Below the pieces are notes generated by a model. The model was given only the letters and a program-made list of their open reading frames with translations. It made no database searches and was not told the DNA's origin. From Acanthamoeba castellanii str. Neff (lineage: Eukaryota > Discosea > Longamoebia > Acanthamoebidae): DNA of 64,000 nt. A program made the translations under genes and the position numbers. The stretch covers positions 303,135 to 367,134 of the forward strand of contig NW_004457538.1 of the NCBI RefSeq assembly GCF_000313135.1, written 5' to 3'. Of this stretch, positions 46,701 to 57,314 are shown piece after piece; positions within the stretch are counted from its first letter, which is position 1, and each line of letters begins with the position of its first letter.

Positions 46701-49421
46701 ATGAATCAATGGATGGCCAAGGTCAATGAAATGAAGCAGCTGCGGCAGGGCGGCGCTACCAGCCCGACCCCCGCCTCTACCGCGGCCGGACCCCGCAAAT
46801 AGTACCTCGTCCCCCCCCTTATTAACCCCCCCCTAANNNNNNNNNNNNNNNNNNNNNNNNNNNNNNNNNNNNNNNNNNNNNNNNNNNNNNNNNNNNNNNN
46901 NNNNNNNNNNNNNNNNNNNNNNNNNNNNNNNNNNNNNNNNNNNNNNNNNNNNNNNNNNNNNNNNNNNNNNNNNNNNNNNNNNNNNNNNNNNNNNNNNNNN
47001 NNNNNNNNNNNNNNNNNNNNNNNNNNNNNNNNNNNNNNNNNNNNNNNNNNNNNNNNNNNNNNNNNNNNNNNNNNNNNNNNNNNNNNNNNNNNNNNNNNNN
47101 NNNNNNNNNNNNNNNNNNNNNNNNNNNNNNNNNNNNNNNNNNNNNNNNNNNNNNNNNNNNNNNNNNNNNNNNNNNNNNNNNNNNNNNNNNNNNNNNNNNN
47201 NNNNNNNNNNNNNNNNNNNNNNNNNNNNNNNNNNNNNNNNNNNNNNNNNNNNNNNNNNNNNNNNNNNNNNNNNNNNNNNNNNNNNNNNNNNNNNNNNNNN
47301 NNNNNNNNNNNNNNNNNNNNNNNNNNNNNNNNNNNNNNNNNNNNNNNNNNNNNNNNNNNNNNNNNNNNNNNNNNNNNNNNNNNNNNNNNNNNNNNNNNNN
47401 NNNNNNNNNNNNNNNNNNNNNNNNNNNNNNNNNNNNNNNNNNNNNNNNNNNNNNNNNNNNNNNNNNNNNNNNNNNNNNNNNNNNNNNNNNNNNNNNNNNN
47501 NNNNNNNNNNNNNNNNNNNNNNNNNNNNNNNNNNNNNNNNNNNNNNNNNNNNNNNNNNNNNNNNNNNNNNNNNNNNNNNNNNNNNNNNNNNNNNNNNNNN
47601 NNNNNNNNNNNNNNNNNNNNNNNNNNNNNNNNNNNNNNNNNNNNNNNNNNNNNNNNNNNNNNNNNNNNNNNNNNNNNNNNNNNNNNNNNNNNNNNNNNNN
47701 NNNNNNNNNNNNNNNNNNNNNNNNNNNNNNNNNNNNNNNNNNNNNNNNNNNNNNNNNNNNNNNNNNNNNNNNNNNNNNNNNNNNNNNNNNNNNNNNNNNN
47801 NNNNNNNNNNNNNNNNNNNNCATTGGTCAGACTAACCAAAGAAAGTGCTGCGTGCGTGCGTGCAGAGGAGGCGGAGAGGGAGGCGGCGTCGACGAAGCGG
47901 GAGCTGGAGGACGTCAAGGTGAAGCGCGAGGAGGCCCGCAAGCGCCTCCGCCTCAAGCAGCAGCAGCAGATCCAGTCTCTCAAGGTACGCCCCCCACCCA
48001 CCCCACCCCACCTCACCCCCGCAGAGCTCCCGCGTTCACGTCGGCAAACCCGAATTGTCTCCACCAACCAACCGACCGACCGACCGACCAACCGGCCCGT
48101 GGCAATTGTGCGGTGGCGCGCGTGTGCGCGTGTGCGCAGATGAATTCGATGCAGCGGCAGATAGGGCAGAAGCAGCAGTCCCTCGCGGCGCCCCCGCCCG
48201 GTGCCACCTACCCCCCCCCCACCCCGCCGCCCGTTGTGGCGCGCCTTGCATTGACCCTCGTTGACCTCCGATCTGGTGGTGGCTGGTGGCAGGGTCGCGT
48301 GCGAGTTCGCGGCAGAGCACGCGGGCGTCGAGGCGGGTGTCAGGAGGTCAGGTGGTGAGCCACATCACGCGCGTCATCCAGGAGATGGCCCGTCTGGAGG
48401 CCACCGTGACGTCGGCCGAGGAGGCCCAGGCGCGGGCCGAGAGCGAGCTGCTCGAATACGCCGCCGAGCGACGAAAGACCGAGGAGGCCCTCGTCGCCAT
48501 GCAACAACAGCTCGAAAATGTAAGAATCACCCATCATCCCCGATCACAAGACACATTCAACTCTCCCAGGCAACAACCCTGTAAATATGTTGCATGGTAA
48601 CAAACCAGGTGACCACCATGCTGGGGTCGGCGATCGACGAGATGCGGGGCGACGCGCAGCTCGTGGAGCTGCTCACGGAGGTCAAGGTGGGCCTCAACGG
48701 GTGCCACATGATCCTCACCTGCAAGACCCTCACCCTGCCCGCCGCCGGTGGCGCTCAGGGAGGCGCCGCCGCCTCCTCCCAGCAGGAGAAGCTCGCCAGG
48801 TGCGCACCCCCTCCCCCCAAAAAAATGCAATCTGCGCGCAATTCGAATGCCTGACCGGCCGGCCGCTCGTGAAGGCGCCGCGGCATGACCTTTGGCGCGG
48901 CCCCCGCCGTGCCGTCGGCGCCTGCCCCGCCGCCCCCCGCCCCCGCATCGTCCGGCTTTGTTCCTCCGCCTCCGCCGCCCGGTGCGCACGAATTTCTTTT
49001 CTTTTCTTTTCTTTCATGCTGGCGCGTGCAGCTCGGGTGGTGTGCTGACCAGCGCGCAACGTCTGTGGTGCCCCGTGCGGCCAACAGCGGCCGACTTATC
49101 TCTGCTGTCGGCCATCCGAGAAGGCAAGCAGTCGGCTGACCTGCAGGCCCTGCGTCAGGTTTCTACTTCCACACCCCTAAGTCTCACACACACGCCACGC
49201 GCACCACCGCACACGCACGCGCACGCACTGGTGCCTCACTATCTGATGTATGTTGCTGTGACCGGGGATGTGCCGAGCAGAAGAGGGCGAGCATGCGCAA
49301 GAGCGTGGTGGTCGTCCAATCTCTCACGGACACCCTCCGCGAAGCCATGAAGATGCGCAATGATGCCATGATGGGCGGTGAGGACGACGATGACGAAGAC
49401 GAGGATGACTGGCTTGGCTGA
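46701..49421 (+). CDS. Coiled-coil protein with poly-Pro / WH2-like / connector / acidic C terminus: candidate WASP-type Arp2/3 activator
   Basis: ATG 46701 (MNQWMAKVNEMKQLRQGG) with an exon ending at a GTACCT donor (46801); then a 984-base assembly gap hides the next part. After the gap come charged coiled-coil exons: EAASTKRELEDVKVKREEAR (47880-47982), ITRVIQEMARLEATVTSAEE through ALVAMQQQLEN (48364-48519), and DEMRGDAQLVELLTEVKVGL (48607-48798). Phased splicing then gives RRRGMTFGAAPAVPSAP with PPPPPP (to 48979), the WH2-like LSLLSAIREGKQ (49087 on), an amphipathic connector-like LTDTLREAMKMRND and the acidic end GGEDDDDEDEDDWLG, stop 49419-49421. Order and the penultimate-region Trp match VCA modules of WASP/WAVE/WHAMM/JMY. 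The canonical LKKT/V after the WH2 helix is not seen. The poly-Pro to WH2 and WH2 to connector junctions keep frame exactly. Confidence 0.6.
46837..47820. other. Assembly gap (984 N)
   Basis: Run of N inside the candidate actin-regulator gene; any open frame across it is meaningless. Confidence 1.
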
Positions 49422-49683
49422 AAAGTTCTCTTTGTTTTAAAGAAGAAGTCTCACCCAATCTTTTCGCTGCAAGTGACCAACAGTCGAGAAGAGACGTCGA
49501 CGTTTTGCGGGGGTGCGGTTTGTTTTTACTACTAAAACAACATGTTGTAAGCTCAAGTACAGGGGGGGTGCTCCACCAACGACACCAGTCTGGCTGGCCG
49601 GTGGTGAAGGGGATGTCTTCATAACACATTTTTCTATAAAGTGGCATTGGGCGCGGTGGTCGCGAGAGAGTGGCACCCACTCC

Positions 49684-51269
49684 TCAGAGAACCTTGAGGA
49701 GGTCCTGGGCCTTGCGCTTGTCGCCGACCGTGTAGGGGAGCTGCTTGCCGAGCTGGAGCTGCTGGTGGAGGGTGCCGTCGTGGAGGGCCATGTTGAGGTC
49801 ACGCGAGAGGAAGCGCTCCTGGGGCAGTGAGTCATGGAGGTGCCTGGGCGAGGACGAGGCCATCCAGCTGCCCCACGCGGGCATGGCGTAGCTGGCAGGC
49901 TCGGGGGTCTCGCCGGCGAAGAAGGTCGAGGGCGACGGCAGGACGGCCGAGTGCTGCGACATGTGGTCGTGCTCGGCTCCAAAGGGCATGCTCGAGGGCA
50001 CGTTGAGGCCGGTGAAGCCCGGCGTGTAGGTGGTGTGGCGCGAGTGGCCCGACGAGGAGGAGCCGGGGAAGCTGGCCGAGGAGACCGACGAGGCGTCGGG
50101 GATGGCCAGCGAGAGGTTCTTCTTGTTGAGCTTCTGCGCGAACTGCTGCTCCTGGTGGAGCCGGCCGGCCGACGAGGCCCTGCGCATCTCCTCGGCGTAC
50201 TGGCCGCCGCTGCCGGGGGGAGTCGGCGGGTTGGAGTGGGGCGACTGGGGCTTGGCGCCCTCGAACGTGGGCGACACAGAGCCGGGCGCGGCGAAGCTAC
50301 CACGGTGGCTCGGAGGCGACTGCGAGCAGTGGTTGGGGGGGGGCAGGTAAGCGACATAGCTCTGCTGCTGTAGAGGGGGTTGTGGGGGGGTGCGTACGAT
50401 GCGGCCACCGGGGGTGCTGCTGTTGGCGTTGACGTTGTTGGCGGAGGTACTCGGGGCAGAGTAGAGGGAGGGGGTGATGATGTTGCTACGGGACGGGGAC
50501 GAGGAGGACTGCTGCTGGGACGACGGGAACTGGCCGGTGCGCGTGGCCGGGTAGCCGCCACCCACCATGTAGGGCGCGGGGTAGCTCGCGGCCAACTGCT
50601 GCTGGGGCGCAGAGAGGCGGGCGAAGCCGGCGGTGGGCGACACGGGCTTGACACCGAGAGGAGGCGAAGGTCCGCGGGGCACGAGCGTCGGCACGGGGGC
50701 GGCCGAGGGGCTAGAGCGGCCGTCGTGGTGCGCGGCGGGGGCGAGGGGCTTGACCGCGACGACGGGGTGAGAGGGGGCGGCGGCGGAGGCGGCCTGGAGG
50801 GGGGCGGGGCTCTCAACGCGGGCCTTCTTGGCGGGCGACTCCTTGCTGCTGGCGCACGTGCCGGTCACGAGGGCCTTGTTCTTCTTGCCGAACAGCTTGG
50901 GGTAGTCGTCGCTGGTGAGGGGCTCGGCGTGGGGTTCTTCGAAGCCGCCGTCGGTGTAGCGCAGGAGCAGCTGATCCATGTCGCTGCTGCTGTACTGCGT
51001 CAGCTTGTTGTTACCGATGACGATCAGGGCGACTTCGCAGCCGCACAAGATGGCGAGCTCCATGGCCTTCTTTACCAGACCATTCTTGCGCTTGTTGAAC
51101 GTGGCCTAAAATCACAACGTGCACAAGAAAAGAGGATGAGCCATTCATTCCAATAATGAACCAGGCGCAGCAGGGCTGTTGTTGTTGTTGTTGATGATGA
51201 TGATGGCAGACGTACCAAGCGAGTCCTCTCATTGGTGATCCTTTCGATCTTGATCTTGTTCCGTCCCAT
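49684..51269 (-). CDS. MADS-box transcription factor, MEF2-like
   Basis: Two exons: 51269 down to about 51213 (MGRNKIKIERITNERTRL) and about 51115 down to 49684. The joined MADS domain continues ATFNKRKNGLVKKAMELAIL, CGCEVALIVIGNNKLTQYSS and SDMDQLLLRYTDG, close to the MEF2 pattern (MGRKKIxIxRI..RxVTFxKRKxGLxKKAxELSxLCxxxxALI), so it should bind CArG/MEF2-type A/T-rich DNA as a dimer. The rest, about 380 residues, is Ser/Pro/Gln-rich low complexity, a typical activation-domain composition, and ends RKAQDLLKVL. The MEF2-specific extension is only weakly recognisable (FEEPHAEPLTSDDYPKLF). It converges with the coiled-coil gene (262 bases). The small first exon ends within the DNA-binding helix, an old intron position worth comparing. 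Confidence 0.9.
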
Positions 51270-52672
51270 TGATGTGCGTGTAGCGATGCTTTGTAGCGGT
51301 GGTCCCTCCCTCTACTCTGTCCCAAGTACCTGCGATGCGATTGACGAGTAGAACTGCTTCTGTTGGGCGATTGGATGTGGATGCGGCTTGCTGGTGTCGA
51401 GTATGAAGTGGCTGGCCGAGGAGAGATGCGGCGCGGATGGTGAAGAAGTGCGGCTAAAGGCTGAAGTGGCGAGGAAAGTGTTGGCGGATAGGGTAGATAT
51501 GGGCGTGGGCTGGCGATGGGCAGATGGAAGGGTTAAAAAATAAAATGGCCCTCTAAATTAAGCTGTGGCGAAGAAGTGGCGAGGCGGCAGGTGGCAAGAA
51601 GCAGAAGCTGTTCGATGAACGAGAGGTATGCTGACGATTGATCTCGCTAGTTAGAGCTCAAACAGTCGGCTCGAGGAATCCTCTCAGTAGCTGCGACTGT
51701 GTGCTGGAGTAGCGATGGAAACAGGGACTGCAAGTGCTGAGAGAAAGCAATGGACAAGAAAGAGAAATTAGATCGAGCTTCAACGCAGTCATCCAAAATA
51801 TAGAGGCAAGTTCGCATACCCCTTGGAAGATGGAGGTGCTGAGGTACGGCCGCTTTCGTTGGTGGATCGTCGAAGGAGAAGCTTATGCGTGGAAGGCTGA
51901 GCCTTAGGAGCTTGCTGGAGGAGTACTACTGGGAGTATTGATGCTCTTGGCCGAATAAAATGGGTCGATTACTGCGCTCGGGGCAAGATCGGGAACGTTC
52001 GTTGAGGTGGTATTAGAGTTCTAGCGAGTGGTTGCTGATGTCGGGAGTAGAGGAATTTCTTTCGATCAGGTGGTCGCGTTCGGGGCGAGATTTGGGAGCG
52101 AGGGTCTTGTCGAAGCGGTGGAGCGGTGGCCGAGGTGGAGGAGTAGTTCGCGGTGCGGTGGTGGTGCGGTGAACAAAGGAAGGCTATTTGCGGCGGAGGC
52201 TCCGCTTTTTTCGGTTGCGGGAAGGAGGCGCAACACGAGCGCAACGGCCGACCAATGGCCAAAGGGCCTCTGGAATGCAACCATCTGGGCAACGCATTCC
52301 TTGCCTTTCGGAAGCTTTGTCGCAATCCTCGGGCCTCGGCACGTGCTTCGGGGGGTGCGCACTGTTGTCGCGATGATCCAAGGACCACGCAGTTTGAAAG
52401 TTCACTGGTGGCCACGGAAGCGGTTCCACCAATGGACCATCTTCTTTGAATCGATTGCCGGTGTTCTGGCAAGTTTCTCCATTTCGAACCGGGATAATTG
52501 TAGGGTTGGCGACGGTGCCAGGAATGCTTGGCACTTTACTGGAATGGTATTTCTTCTTCTCTGAGTTCGTGAAGTTCAACGCCAGGAGTTCACTTACGCT
52601 TCTTGGTGGGGCCTAATTAGGGTACAGCTGCCAGAACGCGAGAAAAGGGGTTCTTGGCACGGCTCGCTGCGA
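51270..52672. other. Long gene-free region upstream of the MADS gene
   Basis: About 1.4 kb without a supported gene. It contains CCAATGG-type motifs (near 52249 and 52428) and AG-rich sequence at 51400-51800 that could be 5' UTR/promoter of the MADS gene. Open frames at 52028-52564 (+) have no domain, odd composition and no splice logic, so I do not call them. The right part should include the 3' UTR of the RCC1/BTB gene. Confidence 0.5.
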
Positions 52673-55600
52673 TCAGTCCACCAGCGGTGGCAGCGAGTCG
52701 ATCGCGCTCACCTGGTTCGTTGTTGCCGGCAAAGTAGCTGTCGACGACGATGACGAAGACGAGGGAGTGTCTTTGGTGGGCGGGGGCACGGTGGCGGGAG
52801 CGTAGGCCGCCAAGAAGGCGCGTAGTTCCTCCAGTAGGTGCGGCGAGAGCTGCCCACCGAGCTCTTCCACCGAAGTGGGTCCAGCCGGCACGTCATCGTG
52901 GCCCTCCTCCTCAGCCGCCTTCGCATCTGCATCGATGGCCTCCTCCTTGCTTTCGCTCTCCTCCTCTTCGTCATCTTCGACGGGCGTGCCGGCACGCGGG
53001 CGCTGGGCGCGGTACAGAAGCGCCGCCAGGAACTCCAGCGTGGCCTTCTTCAATCGCGGCGCACTCGCCCTGTGCGTCGACCCCAAGCCATGACGAAATC
53101 GTGAGAAAAAGCGAACGTGTGAGAGGCGTGAAGGGGAAGAAGATGATGATAACGATTACGATGATGAAACGATAGATGAAGATGATGATGAAAAAATGAG
53201 ATGAAGTGGGAGTGGTACCGGTCGGAGAGCTCCAGCATCCAGGTGGCGTTGGAGGATTCGAGGGACTGCTCGAGCGCGGCCTCGCACAGCTGCTTAAGGT
53301 CGTCGAGGAGGAAGCGATCGGCGGCGAGCAGGAGCTCCACCACGGTGTCCGGGTTGATGTTCGGAAGCGACGGGTCATCGGCGGCCGCCTCCTCGATGCT
53401 TCCGCTGGCGCTGGTGCCGTTGCTGCTGACGGTCTCCTCGGCCGGCAGTCGGCCCGTGTAGATGTACTCGAGCATCGCCATAAACACGCGCGGCTGCGTG
53501 CCCTGGATGGCCACCGGCTTGCTCTTGGCTGTGTCATGTGTGTGTGGTGTGTGCTGTGGTGAGACGGCTGACAACAAACAGGTCAGCGGGTGGGACGCAA
53601 CGTACGTTGTTCGCCCTCGGCAAAGGAGGAGCCGAAGATGCGCTTGAAGTAGTCCGAGCGGGAGGTGAGGAGCACCTTGTGCGCGTGCACGTGCCTCACC
53701 TGGCCCTCGGCCTCCCCCTCCTCCTCGTCGGCCACGGCGAACACGACGTCGCTCCACTCCGGGCCGTCCACCACCTGCGCCAGCTCGGCGGCAAACGTTG
53801 ACTTGGGCGGCTTGTACTGGCGCGAGTGGCTCTGGCTGTGCAGCTGGGCCTGCTCGTGTGTGTCGTATGTCGTGTGCCGTGTTAAAGAGATGAATGAGAG
53901 GAGAAGCAGCAAGGCACGGTACCGTGCAGAGGGCCTCGAGGCGGGGCAGGCGGAACTTGGCGGCCACGCGCTTGATCTCGCCCAGCCAGTGAGAGGCGGC
54001 CTTGAGGTGGTCGGTGTAGAGGTAGTGCAGGACGGCGGTGAACACCTGCTGACGCATCTGCGGGAGCTGCACCACGGGGTTGGGGTCGGGGCTCGAGTCG
54101 GCGTCGGTCGGGCGGAAGCGGTGGGCGAGGAGCGTGTAGGCGCCGAGGTAGGGGCAGCGCGCGAACACGATGGCCCGATGGGCCGCGAAGGTCTTCCCGT
54201 CCACGCGGAAGCTCACGTCGCTGTACCGCGGGTTGTTCAGCGCCACCTTAAAGTCGAACGCGAACAGCGTCGACGATCCCGCTGCACACCACACACACAC
54301 ACACACACACATTCACGTCAGCGCGTGTCGTTGGTCGTGTCGTGTGCGTGTTGTGTGTACCATTCACCGCGAGACTGTGCTTGGCGCCGGCGGCAGTCTG
54401 TACAATGCGCTCGCCCTGCACCGCCATCATCACATTGTTGGCATTCTTGCATACAAGAGTGTGAGTGGGAGTGGGGGGGGGGAGGACGTACGCCGATGCG
54501 GCGGATGAGCTTGGGCACGAGCTGGAAGCGGTGGTTGCCGTGGCCGAGCACGCCGTAGCTGCCCCAGCCCCACGAGTACACGCTCCCGTCGCGCGCCGTG
54601 GCCAGGTTGTGGAGATGACCGCACGACACGTGCGCGATGTGCTTCCCATCGAAGCAGCCCGACAAGCTGCGCGGCGTCGCGCAGATCATCGCTGCCGACT
54701 TCTCCGCTCTCTGACCTGCATTCACTCAATTTAATTAGTCACCCACTTGTTTGCATGCCGTGTCGCGTCGCGTGTGCGGTGGTGCGTGTCGCGTCGTGTG
54801 CGTGTGCGTGTCGTGTCGTGAGTAATGAGCGTACCGGTGGCCCAATCTTCGTAGGCGTTGGTACCGCCCTGCTGACCGTACTCAGCGCTGCCCCAGGTCC
54901 ACACGGTGCCGCTCACGCCCAGGGCGAGGGTGTGGTGCGAGCCGCACGCGATCTGCACGATGCGCTCGCCCGCGGACTCGACGCCCTCTTCGGCGGGCAC
55001 CAGGGCTTCGACCCGCCGCGGGAAGCGCTCGTCGGACGACACCCCGTGGCCCAGCTGCCCGAACACGCCCAGCCCAAACGTATACACCTGCGTACATCGA
55101 CGTACAATGTAAGTCGTGTGTGTGCGGTGTGTGGTGTGTGGTGTGTGGTATGTGGTGTGTGGTATGTGGTGTGTGGTGTGTGGTGTGTGGTGTGTGGTGT
55201 GTGGTGTGTGGTGTGTGGTGTGTGGTGTGTGGTGTGTGGTGTGTGGTGTGTGGTGTGTGGTGTGTGGTGGTGTTGTGCACGGTGGGGAGCACGTACATGG
55301 CCGGCGGCCGAGAGGAGTACGCTGTGCTGCTGCCCGCAGGTGGCGCTGACGATGTGTACGCCCTGCAGATGAGGCACCAGTTGCGGCACACCTGAGCGAG
55401 GTGGTGCACACACGAGCAAACACACACAGGTCAGTTCGGCCGCTCGCCTCGCGCACACACCAGGCGCGTCGACGTACTCTGGTTGTAGCGATGGCCGAGG
55501 CCCAGCTGGCACTTCTCGTTGAAGCCCCACGAGTAGACCTCGCCCTGCGACGTGACCGCCAGCGAGAACGAGTAGCCGGCCGCCACCTCGACCACCTTGA

Positions 55601-56513
55601 CGTGCTGGAGGCCGGTGACCACTTCGGGGCTGGGCTGCGTGTAGGGCGTGAACGACCCGAAGTTCTGCACGCGCGACAACTCCTCCAACTCCTCACCCGT
55701 AGCACCCGCTGCACCCCACCGCACACGCACACACACCACAACGCCACAGATGTAAGACGCCATGGTGAAGATGGCAATGCTGTTAACGAAGAAGAAGAGG
55801 AAGAAGAACGCACCGGCGTAGTAGGTGCTGTGGGAGCGGCCGACCATGCGCTTCATGCGGTCGGAGTTGAGGCCGGAGAGGCCGATGGCCATGCCGAAGT
55901 ACTCCTTGTTGGCGGAGCCTTCGACGTGCTTGTGGAGCATGCCCCACTGGTAGAGCTTGCCGCCCACGGTGACGGCCAGGCAGTGGTTGTAGCCGCACAC
56001 GCCGGCCACCACGCGCTCGTGCCGCAGGCCCTCCACCCGCACGGGCTTGAGCGCGTTGGCGGCCTTGCGCTCGCCGTTGCCCAGCTGGCCCTCCTTGGCC
56101 CGGCCCCACACGTACACGTCGCCCGTCTCGCCCACCGCCATCGAGTGCTGCTCCCCGCACGCCACGCTACGGATCCGCTTGCCCCTGCATATGCGTGTGT
56201 CGTGTCGTGTCGGCTAAAGTGAGAAAAATTGCGCGCTACACGCGAGTAGCGGATGTGTGCCATGTGAGGCGAGGATGGTGGATGGTGGCGGAGGACGGAA
56301 GACCTGAAGCGCTCGAGGAGGATGGGCTCGAGGGCTTCCTTGTTGTCGCGGCCGGCGCCCAGTTCGCCCACCTTGCCAGTGCCCCTGCAGCCACACACGC
56401 GCCACGCAACGCAACTCAACGTCAGCCCCCCCTTGGCACCACTCCCCATTCGCGTGTGTGTGCGTGGAAGAGGTGCAAAGGGGAGGGAGCACGCACCAAC
56501 TCAATACGGACAT
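52673..56513 (-). CDS. RCC1-repeat protein with BTB domains
   Basis: Seven-bladed RCC1 propeller followed by BTB modules, a layout found in RCBTB-like proteins that act in GTPase regulation or as cullin-3 adaptors. ATG 56513 begins a 17-base coding exon (MSVLSW, split Trp) that joins GTGKVGELGAGRDNKEALEP at about 56390 in frame. RCC1 units: ACGEQHSMAVGETGDVYVWG (56160), VCGYNHCLAVTVGGKLYQWG, VAAGYSFSLAVTSQGEVYSWG (55590), VYTFGLGVFGQLGHG (55080), ACGSHHTLALGVSGTVWTWG (54940) and TARDGSVYSWGWGSYGVLGH (54600). BTB units: NNPRYSDVSFRVDGKTFAAH (54240-53930) and EWSDVVFAVADEEEGEAEGQ with VHAHKVLLTSRSDYFKRIFG (53770-53630), continuing PRVFMAMLEYIYTGRLP and a BACK-like helical part. The acidic C terminus ends SLPPLVD (52673). 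About 12 exons; one intron holds (GTGTGTG)n. Confidence 0.88.
55116..55270. repeat. (GTGTGTG)n array
   Basis: About 155 bases of tandem GTGTGTG/GTATGTG heptamers in an intron of the RCC1/BTB gene. Regular enough to look like a minisatellite; unit length is 7. Confidence 0.95.
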
Positions 56514-57314
56514 GCTGCGTGTGTTGGTTTTGTGTTTAGCTTGCTCGGTCGGTGTAGATGAGAGTGGCTACCACTGCAGCTAGCTCTTTCAAACAAATCA
56601 CGAATCGGAAAAGATGCGAGGCGGTTGTGTGTGGTGCGGCGAAGAGGTGCGGCGCCAGCAAGTGATGACGGCGCGATTTGGCGGTGGTCTCCGGGGGCCG
56701 GAAACTAGGGTCGGACGATGATGGTGGTGATGATGGCTGACAGGCCACAACGCAATGCAGCGCGGTGCTCTCGGTTCGTGGGGGAATGAGGAAATGGTGG
56801 CTCGGCCGAGCGCCCGGCATTCACGTCCGCTGTAGCTCCACCCGCCCCGGCGTTCCGCTTCCGCGGTTAGCGTAAGAGACCCTTCCACTACAATTTTAAG
56901 TTAACAGACGGACACGCCCGCAGTAGGACCCCACCGCACGCCTACTGCGCTCCTCAGCCCGCGCAGGAGACGCTTCCTCGCCTCTCCTGCACTTCTTCTG
57001 CTTCGGCGAAAGGGAGAATCTTCCGAGAGAAACTCGCTGAAAAAACAATTTCCCCTTTTTTCTTTAAGACGTCGGTGTTTGTCTGCGCGTTTGTCTGCGT
57101 CGTATTCGTGGCGGCCAACGTGCAAGATAAGACCTACTGGTGCTACCACCGTTTGAACATCCACCTTGCTCTTGCTTGTCTCTCTCAAGACTGTACCACC
57201 AGCTGAATTGCAGCAGTGGTTAACAAAAGAACAAAAAGAGGGGACAACATGTGCATGCCCACAAGCTTGTCGTTGTTACAACAAACAAAAGACTGCACAG
57301 AGCTTCTAAAGAGA
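56514..57314. other. Spacer between two minus-strand genes
   Basis: About 800 bases; expected to hold the RCC1/BTB promoter (56514-56900) and the 3' UTR of the glycosidase gene (57100-57314). No gene recognised. A palindrome-like TTAAGTTAACAG lies at about 56896. Confidence 0.4.

Noticed and set aside
46706..48091. Open frames across the N run
   Set aside because: They exist only because N carries no stop codons.
52028..52564. 178-codon plus-strand open frame upstream of the MADS gene
   Set aside because: No homology signal, no splice context, overlapping opposite frames of similar length, and it lies in a promoter-like region.
55116..55270. Regular direct repeats that could suggest a CRISPR-like array
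   Set aside because: The unit is a 7-base GTGTGTG microsatellite with no unique spacers, in a eukaryotic intron.
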